Of a stretch of DNA of 64,000 bases, positions 42,804 through 50,920 are shown piece after piece. Positions within the stretch are counted from its first letter, which is position 1, and each line of letters begins with the position of its first letter. The notes beneath the pieces were generated by a model. That model saw only the letters and a list, made by a program, of their open reading frames with translations. It made no database searches and was not told the DNA's origin. The DNA lies in NCBI GenBank assembly GCA_900320905.1, contig ONTZ01000006.1:30120-94119 (forward strand). The letters are read 5' to 3'. The position numbers were made by a program, and so were the translations under genes. This DNA comes from an uncultured Prevotella sp. (GTDB taxonomy: Bacteria; Bacteroidota; Bacteroidia; Bacteroidales; Bacteroidaceae).

Positions 42804-44122
42804 AATGCTTCTCCTAATAATGTTGCGCTGGTGGAATCTGTTATCTTTACACGCACCGTCTCGCCGATATGATGTCCGGCCTTGTCGAACACCACCATCT
42901 TGTTTTGTTCCGTCCGTCCGCAGAGTTGTTCTCTGGATCTCTTTGAGAAGCCCTCCACGAGCACGTCGAAGGCTTTGCCCTCGTCTTTCTTGTTCTGCTG
43001 GGCGGAGATCTCCGTCTGCAAGGCAATCAGTTCGTTCAGTCTGCGAATCTTCTCTTCCTCAGGCACATCGTCGGGCAGATGCTTCGAGGCGTAGGTGCCT
43101 GGACGCTCCGAGTACTTGAACATAAAGGCGGAGTCGTAGCCCACCTCGCGCATCAGACTCAAAGAGAGTTGGTGGTCTTCCTCCGTCTCTGAGCAATAGC
43201 CCACAAAGATGTCGGTAGAGAGTCCGCAGTCAGGGATGATCCGACGGATGGCAGCGACACGGTCCAGATACCACTCACGGGTGTATTTGCGGTTCATCAG
43301 TTTCAGAATCCTGTCGCTGCCGCTCTGTACTGGCAGGTGGATATGCTTGCAGACATTCGGCATCTCGGCAATCACCTGCAGTGTCTCATCGCTCATGTCC
43401 TTCGGATGGGAAGTAGTAAATCTCACTCTCATCTCAGGGACTTCTTCAGCGACTCGCCGCAGAAGACTAGGAAATCCTAGGGTTCCTAGGGATCCTAGGC
43501 TCTCTAAGTGATAGGAGTTCACATTCTGTCCCAGCAGCGTCACTTCCTTATAGCCCTTGTCTCGCAGGTCGCGCACCTCTCGTAGGATGCTCTCCACATC
43601 GCGACTCCGTTCCCGTCCTCTGGTATAGGGTACGATGCAGTAGTGACAGAAGTTGTTGCAGCCCCGCATGATACTCACGAAACCGCCTATCTTATGACCT
43701 AAGCCGATACGCTGTGGCACCACATCTTTATATGTTTCCGTCTTGGAGAGTTCGATGTTCATCGCCTTATGGCCTGTCTCTGCCTGCGCAATCAAGTCCG
43801 GCAGCGACAAGTAGGCGTCAGGGCCAGCCACAAGGTCGGCATGATGGTTTTCCAACAGATCCTGCTGTGCCCGTTCCGCCATACATCCCAGCACGCCAAT
43901 GATCAGGGGACGCTTGCGGCGAAGGGCTGCCAGTGCCTCCAGACGGTGATAGATCTTCTGTTCGGCATTGTCTCTGACACTGCAGGTGTTCAGAAAGACG
44001 GCATCCGCCTCGTCCAGACAGTCGGTACTCTCGTAGCCAGCCATCTGCATCACCGATGCCACCACTTCCGAGTCTGCAACATTCATCTGACAGCCGTAGG
44101 TCTCAATATACAGTTTCTTCAT
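42800..44122 (-). CDS. miaB: tRNA-2-methylthio-N6-dimethylallyladenosine synthase
   Basis: 440 residues. The start is ATG 44122, 21 bases downstream of the -7 box; a longer in-frame start overlaps the promoter. N-terminal UPF0004 cysteines Cys11, Cys47, Cys80; radical-SAM CxxxCxxC at 155, 159 and 162 (GCNNFCHYC); C-terminal TRAM domain. It adds the methylthio group at A37 of tRNAs reading UNN codons. A CCTAGG cluster (43467-43499) encodes SLGSLGTLGFPS between strands of the SAM domain. Confidence 0.9.
   Translation of the reverse strand: MKKLYIETYGCQMNVADSEVVASVMQMAGYESTDCLDEADAVFLNTCSVRDNAEQKIYHRLEALAALRRKRPLIIGVLGCMAERAQQDLLENHHADLVAGPDAYLSLPDLIAQAETGHKAMNIELSKTETYKDVVPQRIGLGHKIGGFVSIMRGCNNFCHYCIVPYTRGRERSRDVESILREVRDLRDKGYKEVTLLGQNVNSYHLESLGSLGTLGFPSLLRRVAEEVPEMRVRFTTSHPKDMSDETLQVIAEMPNVCKHIHLPVQSGSDRILKLMNRKYTREWYLDRVAAIRRIIPDCGLSTDIFVGYCSETEEDHQLSLSLMREVGYDSAFMFKYSERPGTYASKHLPDDVPEEEKIRRLNELIALQTEISAQQNKKDEGKAFDVLVEGFSKRSREQLCGRTEQNKMVVFDKAGHHIGETVRVKITDSTSATLLGEAL
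43467..43499. repeat. CCTAGG palindrome cluster inside miaB
   Basis: CCTAGG at 43476, 43485 and 43494 (9-base period), with an ACTAGGA half site at 43467; in frame within an essential-type housekeeping enzyme. Confidence 0.85.
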
Positions 44123-44142
44123 GATCTGATCTAATTTGGGTG

Positions 44143-44150
44143 CAAAGGTA
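44143..44150 (-). promoter_or_regulatory. -7 box of miaB-msbA-sulfatase operon
   Basis: TACCTTTG on the minus strand, 21 bases before ATG 44122; this decides the miaB start. Confidence 0.65.
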
Positions 44151-44178
44151 CTAATAAGTGAGCGAAAATCCAAATATT

Positions 44179-44234
44179 TAACCTAAAGATAACATACATT
44201 TTGCTATATTATTCGGTAATTCTCCGTACCTTTG
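44179..44234 (+). promoter_or_regulatory. OmpR-type operator and -7 box, CPBP-like gene
   Basis: TAACCTAAAGATAACATAC at 44179-44197 (TAAC half sites 11 bases apart) and TACCTTTG at 44227-44234, exactly 48 bases from the first TAAC. Confidence 0.8.
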
Positions 44235-44256
44235 CACCCGAAAAGAGAAGGGAAAG

Positions 44257-45036
44257 ATGAAGAAAGCACTGATGTATCTCCTTTTGGCATTGGGCATAAT
44301 GCTTGGTGTGGTGTTTGTGGGTGGGGCTGTGATCAGTTTCTCCGCAGGCTTCATCGACGGGTACAATGAGGCTCATCCTGGCACAACGGATTCAAGGACG
44401 ATGATCCTTTCCAGTGGTATGATATTGGTGTTCCTGACTTGTGTGATACTCAATATCGTGTTTCTTCGTCTCCACTATGCATCATACACCGTAGGACGTG
44501 TTCCTATGGAGAAACGCTGGCGGGTGGTTGCCTGGCTGTTGTTGGCGATGGCGGGTCTTACATTGGTTTCTTGTATGATGTGGAATCCCCTGACGGATTC
44601 CGACGAGGCTGTGCGTACCTCTTATGCCTGGATGAAGGAGCATCTGGTGACTTCGGTGATATTGTGTGTCATCATTGAGGCCACTGCCGACCTGATCATC
44701 TTCGGCGGGGTGCTGCGTGAGATATTAGAGTGGAAGCATCGTCCTGAAATCGTCATCCCCATCTTTGGGGCTGTGATTGGCCTCCTCTCAGGACTTTTCA
44801 GCCATCCTCTGTTAATCATCCCCGGTATGATGATAGCCCAGTTGGAAGGCTATGTCTATGAGTATAGCCGTAGTGTCATCCCCGTGATTATCTGCGATAG
44901 CGTCTTCTGGATGGTGATGTTGTGTATGATGGGTTTCACCTTCCCATGGTGGTGCTTGCTCATTGCCGCTGCAATGATTATTCCTGGCACCGTGTTTGCC
45001 CTCAAGACGATGGAGCCTTACAAGCCCATCGATTAA
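44257..45036 (+). CDS. Multi-pass membrane protein, CPBP-like
   Basis: 259 residues, about seven membrane spans. The region FGGVLREILEW followed by LLSGLFSHPLLIIPGM resembles the CPBP intramembrane protease family, but the EExxxR and HxxxN motifs are not intact, so protease activity is doubtful. Its promoter carries the TAAC operator shared with three other genes here. It converges with the response regulator with a 4-base overlap of stops. Confidence 0.6.
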   Translation: MKKALMYLLLALGIMLGVVFVGGAVISFSAGFIDGYNEAHPGTTDSRTMILSSGMILVFLTCVILNIVFLRLHYASYTVGRVPMEKRWRVVAWLLLAMAGLTLVSCMMWNPLTDSDEAVRTSYAWMKEHLVTSVILCVIIEATADLIIFGGVLREILEWKHRPEIVIPIFGAVIGLLSGLFSHPLLIIPGMMIAQLEGYVYEYSRSVIPVIICDSVFWMVMLCMMGFTFPWWCLLIAAAMIIPGTVFALKTMEPYKPID

Positions 45037-45731
45037 ATGACTATCAATTGCAGTCCGATACCTCTGACGGTCTTGAGGTTGATGCGAGGCTCGTCGGCAA
45101 GCAGTTTGCGGAGTTTATTCACAAACACATCGAGACTGCGTGAGGCGAAGTAGTCATCCTCTGTATTCCAGAATCGGCTGAGGATAGCCTCGCGACGCAC
45201 GACATTATTCTTATTATCGGCAAGTATCGCCAGTATCTGTGCCTCACGCTGGGTGATAGTCTGTGAGACGTTAGTCTCATCGTTGCGCAGGGTGGCGTGG
45301 TCAGCATCGAGGGTATATTTGCCGAGTTTGTAGTGACTGGTCTCCTTCTGAGTCTTGGCACCGCCTCGCATCTTCATCAGTGCCTGGATGTGGGCATCGA
45401 GTTCCTCAGGCACGAAGGGTTTCTTTACGTAGTTGTTGATGCCCAGACGGTAGCCCGCCTTCACGTCGTTGGGTGAGGTGAGGGCGGAGGTGAAGATGAT
45501 AATCACGTCACCGTCAGTCTCGCGAATGCGCTCCACCATCTCAAAACCGTTCATCACGGGCATGTCGATATCGGAGATGATCACGTCGGGGTGTGTCTGC
45601 TCCCACATCTTCACACCTTCTTTTCCATTACAGGCGGTGCTCACTTCATAGCCGCCGATGATGTCTTCGAGACCTGTCTTCTCGATATAGGCGAGGGACT
45701 CGTCGTCTTCCACTAAGAGTAATTTGATCAT
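45033..45731 (-). CDS. OmpR/PhoB-family response regulator
   Basis: 232 residues: receiver domain with phospho-acceptor Asp54 (ISDIDMPVMNG), the acidic pair EDD at 8-10, Lys in VKKPF, then a winged-helix DNA-binding domain (about 130-230, ITQREAQILAILAD, VRRE, RSLDVFVNKLRKLL). Lies 12 bases after the kinase gene. OmpR-type proteins bind direct repeats at about 11-base period, as in the TAAC sites in four nearby promoters, so it is the best candidate for their regulator. Confidence 0.87.
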   Translation of the reverse strand: MIKLLLVEDDESLAYIEKTGLEDIIGGYEVSTACNGKEGVKMWEQTHPDVIISDIDMPVMNGFEMVERIRETDGDVIIIFTSALTSPNDVKAGYRLGINNYVKKPFVPEELDAHIQALMKMRGGAKTQKETSHYKLGKYTLDADHATLRNDETNVSQTITQREAQILAILADNKNNVVRREAILSRFWNTEDDYFASRSLDVFVNKLRKLLADEPRINLKTVRGIGLQLIVI

Positions 45732-45743
45732 AGGGATATGGGT

Positions 45744-47051
45744 TTAATGGGTTTGATGAGTTACTTTGGGGATATAAAGGGTAAACTCAGAATATTTATC
45801 TTTCTCGCTGCTGACGGTGACCTTGCCGCCGTGAGCCTGCATCACTTGGTCCACATAGTTCAGTCCGAGTCCGAAGCCAGAGACACCGCCCTTGCGGTTC
45901 TTCTCGTGGATGGCGGCTCGCCCGAACTTGTCGAAGATCACCTGCTGTTCTTCCTTCGTCATACCGATACCGTTGTCACGTACCTTTAATAAGACATTCT
46001 TATCGGTATCGAAGGTCTTGATTTCTATCTTAATCTCGTCCTTCGAATACTTGATGGCGTTGTCGATGAGGTTGGCGATGGCTTCTGTCATATACTGCTC
46101 GTCAGCCAGTACGTTCTTTACTTCTAAGCGGGTCGTGATCTCGATGGGTTTCGTCGCCTTTGCCTTGGCCTTCTCTACCAGGTCGTTGATGATCGGCTCG
46201 ATATGGATGTCCCACTTGTTCAGGATGAGTTTTTTGTTTTCGAGTTTTGAGATGGTCAGCAGTTTGTTGACGAGTGCCAGCAGGTGCTCGGCTTCTTCTT
46301 CAATAATGCTATAGTATTTCTCCTTGATCTGTGGCTTGTCGTCCACTTTACCACTGTGCAGGAAGTGGGCTCCCATAATGATGCTTGACAGCGGCGACTT
46401 CATATCATGCACCATCGCATACGAGAAGTCATTACGTAGTTCGGCTATCTGCTCCTGTTCTGTGATGAAACGCAGCAGTTGGATGATGATGATGGCGAAG
46501 AAACCGAGGATGATGGCACTGATGAGAAAGAGCGGACTCAGCCGTCGGCCCAGTTCGGGGTAGGGGTTGTTGAGGGCTAACCGAATGGCCTTTGACTGGT
46601 CACGACGGATGCTAACGGGCTTTGTCAGTATCGACCACGACGAACTGCGGTCATTGTTCTGGCGCAGTATCTGTCCTTCGGCATCTATCTCCTGAACCGT
46701 TACATCGCGGTTGATACGTGCTACGTTCAACAGGGAATCGACAAATAATGCCACTGTGTCGAGTGATATCTCTGACTGGTATATGCGGCTCAGGGCATCA
46801 TTCATACCCTCCACCGATGAGGCTAATGAGAGATTGCCACGAGCCTCTGGCAGACTGAGTGTGTCGCCCTTGGTCACGATGTCAGCACGGTTGTAACTCT
46901 CGTAGAACATCGCCCAGGTCAGTTGGTTGTCCACCCTCTCCGTGATGTCTTTCGTCACCGAACGGTAGGTCATCCACATATAGAGTCCCAGCAGCAACAA
47001 TACCGCTATGGCACTCACTATCGACACATATTTATATTTATTATTATGCAT
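45744..47051 (-). CDS. Sensor histidine kinase
   Basis: 435 residues. The start is ATG 47051, 36 bases downstream of the -7 box; a longer frame runs into the promoter. Two membrane spans (about 8-28 and 175-198) bracket a periplasmic sensor; then the H-box YAMVHDMKSPLSS, N-box NLIDNAIKYS, G1 RDNGIGM and G2 GFGLGL. A complete, apparently active kinase, paired with the regulator downstream. Its promoter faces away from the SPFH gene and shares the intergenic TAAC operator. Confidence 0.88.
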   Translation of the reverse strand: MHNNKYKYVSIVSAIAVLLLLGLYMWMTYRSVTKDITERVDNQLTWAMFYESYNRADIVTKGDTLSLPEARGNLSLASSVEGMNDALSRIYQSEISLDTVALFVDSLLNVARINRDVTVQEIDAEGQILRQNNDRSSSWSILTKPVSIRRDQSKAIRLALNNPYPELGRRLSPLFLISAIILGFFAIIIIQLLRFITEQEQIAELRNDFSYAMVHDMKSPLSSIIMGAHFLHSGKVDDKPQIKEKYYSIIEEEAEHLLALVNKLLTISKLENKKLILNKWDIHIEPIINDLVEKAKAKATKPIEITTRLEVKNVLADEQYMTEAIANLIDNAIKYSKDEIKIEIKTFDTDKNVLLKVRDNGIGMTKEEQQVIFDKFGRAAIHEKNRKGGVSGFGLGLNYVDQVMQAHGGKVTVSSEKDKYSEFTLYIPKVTHQTH

Positions 47052-47086
47052 ACCCCTCGCGCACCTCGTGTTCTCTTTACGAGGGG

Positions 47087-47094
47087 CAAAGGTA
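47087..47094 (-). promoter_or_regulatory. -7 box of kinase-regulator operon
   Basis: TACCTTTG on the minus strand; the divergent operator (47131-47156) lies 37 bases upstream of it. Confidence 0.6.
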
Positions 47095-47130
47095 CGCATT
47101 ATTTCCGAGACGACCAAAGAAATGAAGATT

Positions 47131-47186
47131 TAACATAAAGATAACATACAAATAACAGGTAGATATTTGTTTTTTTTGTACCTTTG
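47131..47186 (+). promoter_or_regulatory. OmpR-type operator and -7 box, SPFH gene
   Basis: TAAC at 47131, 47142 and 47153 (11-base period) and TACCTTTG at 47179-47186, 48 bases from the first TAAC. Located between the divergent kinase and SPFH genes. Confidence 0.8.
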
Positions 47187-47215
47187 TCGCTGTATTAACA
47201 AACATTATTTTGAAA

Positions 47216-48070
47216 ATGAAACAGTATTATCGCATTCTGGCTTATGTCGGAGGAGGCATAGCCCTGGTTTTGATCCTTTTTGCTACCTGCTGCACGGTAG
47301 TAGACTCTGGTGAGGTGGGAATTCGTTTCCATAAGTGGTCACTCAACGAACAGGACTACGGTGGTGTGGAAGGGACGTGCAAGGGTTGGGTGTTTTATAA
47401 CCCCATCACGACTAACGTGTTTACTTACCCCACGTTCACACAGCGTAAGCAGTACGAGACATTCTCCGTGAATGCCAAGGATGCTTCGCTCTTCGAGATG
47501 GACCCCACCATCGCCTATCGCATCAATCCTGACAAGGCCTGTGACATATTTACTAAATATCGTGTGGGCGTGAAGGAACTGGAAGAGGGCTATATCCGTA
47601 CTTGTATCTATGAGGCCTACCGTACCTGTGCCAACCAGTACACCTCGGACTCGCTGATGTCGAACCGTGCCAACTTTGAGCGTGACGTCCGTGCCCGTCT
47701 GGAGAAGTCGCTGATGGCTGAGGGATTCCTTGTGGAGGAATTCACCTCGAAGATCACGCCTCCCTCATCGCTGCTCTCGATGATCGATGCCAAGAACACC
47801 GCTATCCAGAGTGCCCTGAAGGCTGAGAACGAGGTGAAGGAGGCTGAGGCTAACGCCAAGATTGCCGTCGCCAAGGCCGAGGGTAATGCCAAGGCTATGA
47901 AGATCAAGGCTGATGCGGAGGCTTACTATAACAGAACGATTGCTGCCTCGCTCTCGCCGATGATTGTCCAGGAGGACATGATTGAGAAGTGGGATGGCAA
48001 GATGCCTCAGATCATGAGTGGCAACGGTGGTATGATTATGGACATCTCGAAGGTCATCGGCAGCAAGTGA
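47216..48070 (+). CDS. SPFH/prohibitin-domain membrane protein
   Basis: 284 residues from ATG 47216 (an upstream TTG is less likely). One N-terminal membrane span (about 8-28), a prohibitin-like SPFH domain (VDSGEVGIRFHKW, ITPPSSLLSMIDAK), and a long Ala/Glu/Lys-rich coiled coil (about 195-245). SPFH proteins form membrane-bound oligomers tied to protease control and envelope stress. Its promoter carries the TAAC operator. A perfect hairpin 48119-48149 follows. Confidence 0.8.
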   Translation: MKQYYRILAYVGGGIALVLILFATCCTVVDSGEVGIRFHKWSLNEQDYGGVEGTCKGWVFYNPITTNVFTYPTFTQRKQYETFSVNAKDASLFEMDPTIAYRINPDKACDIFTKYRVGVKELEEGYIRTCIYEAYRTCANQYTSDSLMSNRANFERDVRARLEKSLMAEGFLVEEFTSKITPPSSLLSMIDAKNTAIQSALKAENEVKEAEANAKIAVAKAEGNAKAMKIKADAEAYYNRTIAASLSPMIVQEDMIEKWDGKMPQIMSGNGGMIMDISKVIGSK

Positions 48071-48118
48071 TCTTTGCTCTGTACTTTTGCTTTTCAACAG
48101 CCAACTAAAAGGAGACAG

Positions 48119-48149
48119 AACTCACGGGGACAGTCTGACCCCGTGAGTT
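48119..48149. repeat. Palindrome AACTCACGGGG, possible terminator of SPFH gene
   Basis: AACTCACGGGG pairs perfectly with CCCCGTGAGTT across a 9-base loop; related to the ATCACGGGGACAG repeat family and placed after the SPFH gene, 9 bases before GTAC element copy B. Confidence 0.7.
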
Positions 48150-48158
48150 CATAAATTA

Positions 48159-48256
48159 ATGTAGTTTTATCATCGTACAAGACTACTGTACCATCGGTAC
48201 AAGACTTCTGTACTGTCAGTACAAAAGGTCTGTACTGCCAGTACAAAGCACTTGTA
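48159..48256 (-). repeat. 98-bp GTAC-rich dispersed element, copy B
   Basis: Reverse-orientation copy of 12189-12286, the same length, about 80 percent identical, with the same 22-base internal period and the same TTGTACGATGATAAAAC end. Confidence 0.85.
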
Positions 48257-48370
48257 CTACAACCATGTCCGATATTCCGCCTGCGGGAAAGCCTGCTATA
48301 TAATCCCAAGGTGCGAAAAACTTGTATGGAGAGGGGCTTTTTTATAGTTTGTTAACGCCGAAATCACATT

Positions 48371-48426
48371 TAACCTAAAGATAACGAACAAATAACATAT
48401 TGTTTTTGTAGTTTATTCTACCTTTG
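48371..48426 (+). promoter_or_regulatory. OmpR-type operator and -7 box, DUF3836 gene
   Basis: TAAC at 48371, 48382 and 48393 and TACCTTTG at 48419-48426; again 48 bases from the first TAAC to the -7 box. Confidence 0.8.
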
Positions 48427-48487
48427 CAGCGTCTAAAGGACAAACGAACAAGATAATTAAAAGTTGAACAATTAAAAAACAAGAGTT

Positions 48488-48973
48488 ATGGAAACTATCA
48501 TCACCGCAGCAACAGTACTTTCAATGTACTTCAACGCTATCAACAGCAACGACGTGAACTATATGTACAACGGCGACATCGAGGATGGCAAAGTGAACAA
48601 GATCGAGGTCTATGAGCGTAACGACAACCAGCAGATGGAGCAGAAGATGGAATACTGCTACGAGTACGACGAGCAGGGCCGTCTGACCAGCAAGGAGATG
48701 CTGAGTTGGGACGATGCCAAGAAGGACTGGGTGAAGAACAGTCGCCTCACCTATAAATATTATAAGAACGGCTACAACGTGGAGGTGAGCCACTGGAATG
48801 CTGAGAAGCAGCAGTACGACCTGCCCCAGGAGGTGACGCTCTACCGCTCGAAGGCTCCCAGCCTGACCACGGTGAGAACCTATAAGATGAATGAGACGCA
48901 GGACAATATGTACCTGACGAGCAGCATGGTGATGATGGAGCCGCTCGACGACCGCCTGCTCGCTGCCCAATAA
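48488..48973 (+). CDS. DUF3836-type protein
   Basis: 161 residues with a YEYDEQGRLTSKEM region and Trp/Tyr-rich strands, matching the Bacteroidota DUF3836 family of unknown function. The N-terminus (METIITAATVLSMYF) is only weakly like a signal peptide. The promoter carries the TAAC operator and the 5' leader is about 55 bases. A hairpin follows at 49009-49040. Confidence 0.7.
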   Translation: METIITAATVLSMYFNAINSNDVNYMYNGDIEDGKVNKIEVYERNDNQQMEQKMEYCYEYDEQGRLTSKEMLSWDDAKKDWVKNSRLTYKYYKNGYNVEVSHWNAEKQQYDLPQEVTLYRSKAPSLTTVRTYKMNETQDNMYLTSSMVMMEPLDDRLLAAQ

Positions 48974-49008
48974 GAATCCACCCATCTCTCTCACATTATT
49001 ATATACAG

Positions 49009-49040
49009 GCCGCCATGCATGAGCAATCATGTCTGGCGGC
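49009..49040 (+). terminator. Hairpin after DUF3836 gene
   Basis: GCCGCCA pairs with TGGCGGC, with an inner ATGA/TCAT stem; no T-run follows. Nothing else is seen in 49041-49157. Confidence 0.45.
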
Positions 49041-49157
49041 TCTTCGTATCGGTAAGTCAACAACAAAGCAACTGGCATTTGCTTCTTCTATCTCACAGCG
49101 TGCCTGTCCCTGTTACTCAATTATTCTTAACACAAAGATTATTGAACTCATCAGTAT

Positions 49158-49254
49158 ATTCAGCCAAATAACATCATTATTATATAAATTTGGCTAAATA
49201 AATAGGTATATATTTGGCCAAATAGGATAAAAGTGTTATCTTTGTGGCCAAATA
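49158..49254 (+). promoter_or_regulatory. Promoter with TTTGGCCAAA operator sites, ATPase gene
   Basis: TTTG 49213-49216, a 20-base spacer and TATCTTTG 49237-49244 form the promoter. TTTGGCCAAAT (49213-49223) is a palindrome covering the -33 box; related sites are TTTGGCTAAAT (49189-49199), GTGGCCAAAT (49244-49253) and GCCAAATAA (49158-49166). Confidence 0.7.
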
Positions 49255-49269
49255 TAATAAGATATCGGT

Positions 49270-50706
49270 ATGATTGTTGGTAGAAAACGAGAGATGGAGG
49301 AACTTAGGAACCTCTACGAAAGCAATAAGGCTGAGTTTGTTGCCATATATGGTCGCAGACGAGTAGGAAAGACGTTTCTTGTCAAAGAGATGTTCCAAGA
49401 CAAAATGACTTTCTATCATAGTGGCCTGTCGCCTTTTGACAAAGAGCGCAAAATCAGCATGCGTGACCAACTTGAGGCTTTTTATGCCAGTTTACAACGT
49501 TACGGCATGGAGGAAAGCAGTTGCCCCAAATCATGGATGGAGGCTTTCCGGCTGTTAGGAGAACTATTGGACCAAATTGATGACGGGAAGCGTCAGTTGA
49601 TATTCATCGACGAACTACCATGGATGGATACACCTCGTTCCAAATTCCTGATGGCCTTTGAGCATTTCTGGAACACATGGGGTGCATGGCACGACAGGGT
49701 TATGCTGATTGTTTGCGGTAGTGCCACATCGTGGATGCTTGACAATCTCATCAATAGCAAGGGCGGCCTTTACGACCGTCTGACATGGCAGATCAAATTG
49801 TCTCCCTTCACCTTAGGAGAGTGCAAGGAATTCTTCAATGCAAAGAATATAATGTTATCCACTTACGACATCGTGGAGTGTTATATGATACTTGGAGGAA
49901 TACCTTACTATCTGAATTACCTGCAACGAGGGAAGAGCATTGCTCAGAACATTGACTTGTTGTTCTTCGACAGAAATGCGAAACTAGCCTCTGAGTTTCA
50001 GAGACTTTTCGGTTCATTGTTTGTCAACCCTGACGATTACATGAAAATCGTCAGATTATTAGCGAAGCGTCATACCGGCTATACGCGTGATGAAATCACC
50101 TCTAATCTTGGCATGACGTCTGGAGGAACTTTCACGAGAATGCTGGAGTCTCTTGTCGCCAGCGATTTCATAGTCAGTTACCATCCCTTTGGCATCAGTC
50201 AGAAAGAGATCAGATACAAGTTATGTGACAGTTTCTGTCTTTTCTATCTACGCTTCGTGGACGGTCATAACCGGCAGGATGAGTCTTTCTGGCTTCATCA
50301 CCAGAATGCACCTCAACTTAATGCCTGGCGTGGATTAGCCTTCGAGCAGGTATGTTTTGCCCACGTTTTTAAGATTAAGAAAGCCTTGGGAGTGGAAGGG
50401 GTGGCCTCATCGGAGTCTGCATTGATTATTCGTGGAGATGAAGAAGAGAGAGGTGCCCAGATAGATATGCTGATTGTGCGCGACGATCGTGTGGTGAACC
50501 TCTGTGAGATGAAATTCCTATCGAAAGCCTTCGAACCAAAAACAGAAGATGAACAGACGTTGAGGGAGCGCATAGCAACAGTGCAAGAACTATTGTCGTT
50601 CAAGCATACTGTTCACCTGACTTTAGTTACCACAGTCGGCCTCAAGGCAAATGTCCACAGTGGCGTTTTCCAGCATATTATCACAATCGACCAATTGATA
50701 GATTAG
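49270..50706 (+). CDS. AAA ATPase, archaeal-ATPase/DUF234 type
   Basis: 478 residues: Walker A YGRRRVGKTFL near residue 35, Walker B LIFIDELPWMD, sensor motif IVCGSATSWM, then a winged helix and a DUF234/PD-(D/E)xK-like C-terminus (GAQIDMLIVRDDRVVNLCEMKF, keyed by D, E and K). The family is abundant in Bacteroidota; function is poorly defined, possibly a DNA-linked or defence role. Promoter palindromes suggest tight local control. Confidence 0.8.
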   Translation: MIVGRKREMEELRNLYESNKAEFVAIYGRRRVGKTFLVKEMFQDKMTFYHSGLSPFDKERKISMRDQLEAFYASLQRYGMEESSCPKSWMEAFRLLGELLDQIDDGKRQLIFIDELPWMDTPRSKFLMAFEHFWNTWGAWHDRVMLIVCGSATSWMLDNLINSKGGLYDRLTWQIKLSPFTLGECKEFFNAKNIMLSTYDIVECYMILGGIPYYLNYLQRGKSIAQNIDLLFFDRNAKLASEFQRLFGSLFVNPDDYMKIVRLLAKRHTGYTRDEITSNLGMTSGGTFTRMLESLVASDFIVSYHPFGISQKEIRYKLCDSFCLFYLRFVDGHNRQDESFWLHHQNAPQLNAWRGLAFEQVCFAHVFKIKKALGVEGVASSESALIIRGDEEERGAQIDMLIVRDDRVVNLCEMKFLSKAFEPKTEDEQTLRERIATVQELLSFKHTVHLTLVTTVGLKANVHSGVFQHIITIDQLID

Positions 50707-50729
50707 CACTAACGATTTGCAGTCGCACC

Positions 50730-50852
50730 ATGCAACAGGACTACAACTCTTCTGCCTCTGGATATCTGGAGGATTCATACGAGGGCATCAGCCGGACATT
50801 TACCGATGTGGAGATACTGAGCACATCGGAGGTAAATGTCGTGGCTTTTTAA
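50730..50852 (+). pseudogene. N-terminal remnant of a serine/threonine protein kinase gene
   Basis: A 40-codon frame (MQQDYNSSASGYLEDSY, then FTDVEILSTSEVNVVAF) resembling the first 40 residues of Prevotella-type serine/threonine kinases, stopping where AKGKRYGR..LLK would follow. The recognition is from memory. An imperfect hairpin (50795-50840) lies within it and may end the ATPase transcript. Confidence 0.4.
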
Positions 50853-50920
50853 ATTCAATTCTATACACTTCGGCCAAATATATAGATAATTCAAATTTAG
50901 CACCTACTTTGTGTTCCTTT

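Noticed and set aside
50795-50840. Strong intrinsic terminator after the first ATPase gene
   Set aside because: The stem has a 3-base bulge and lies inside a recognisable coding remnant, so it is noted only within that entry.
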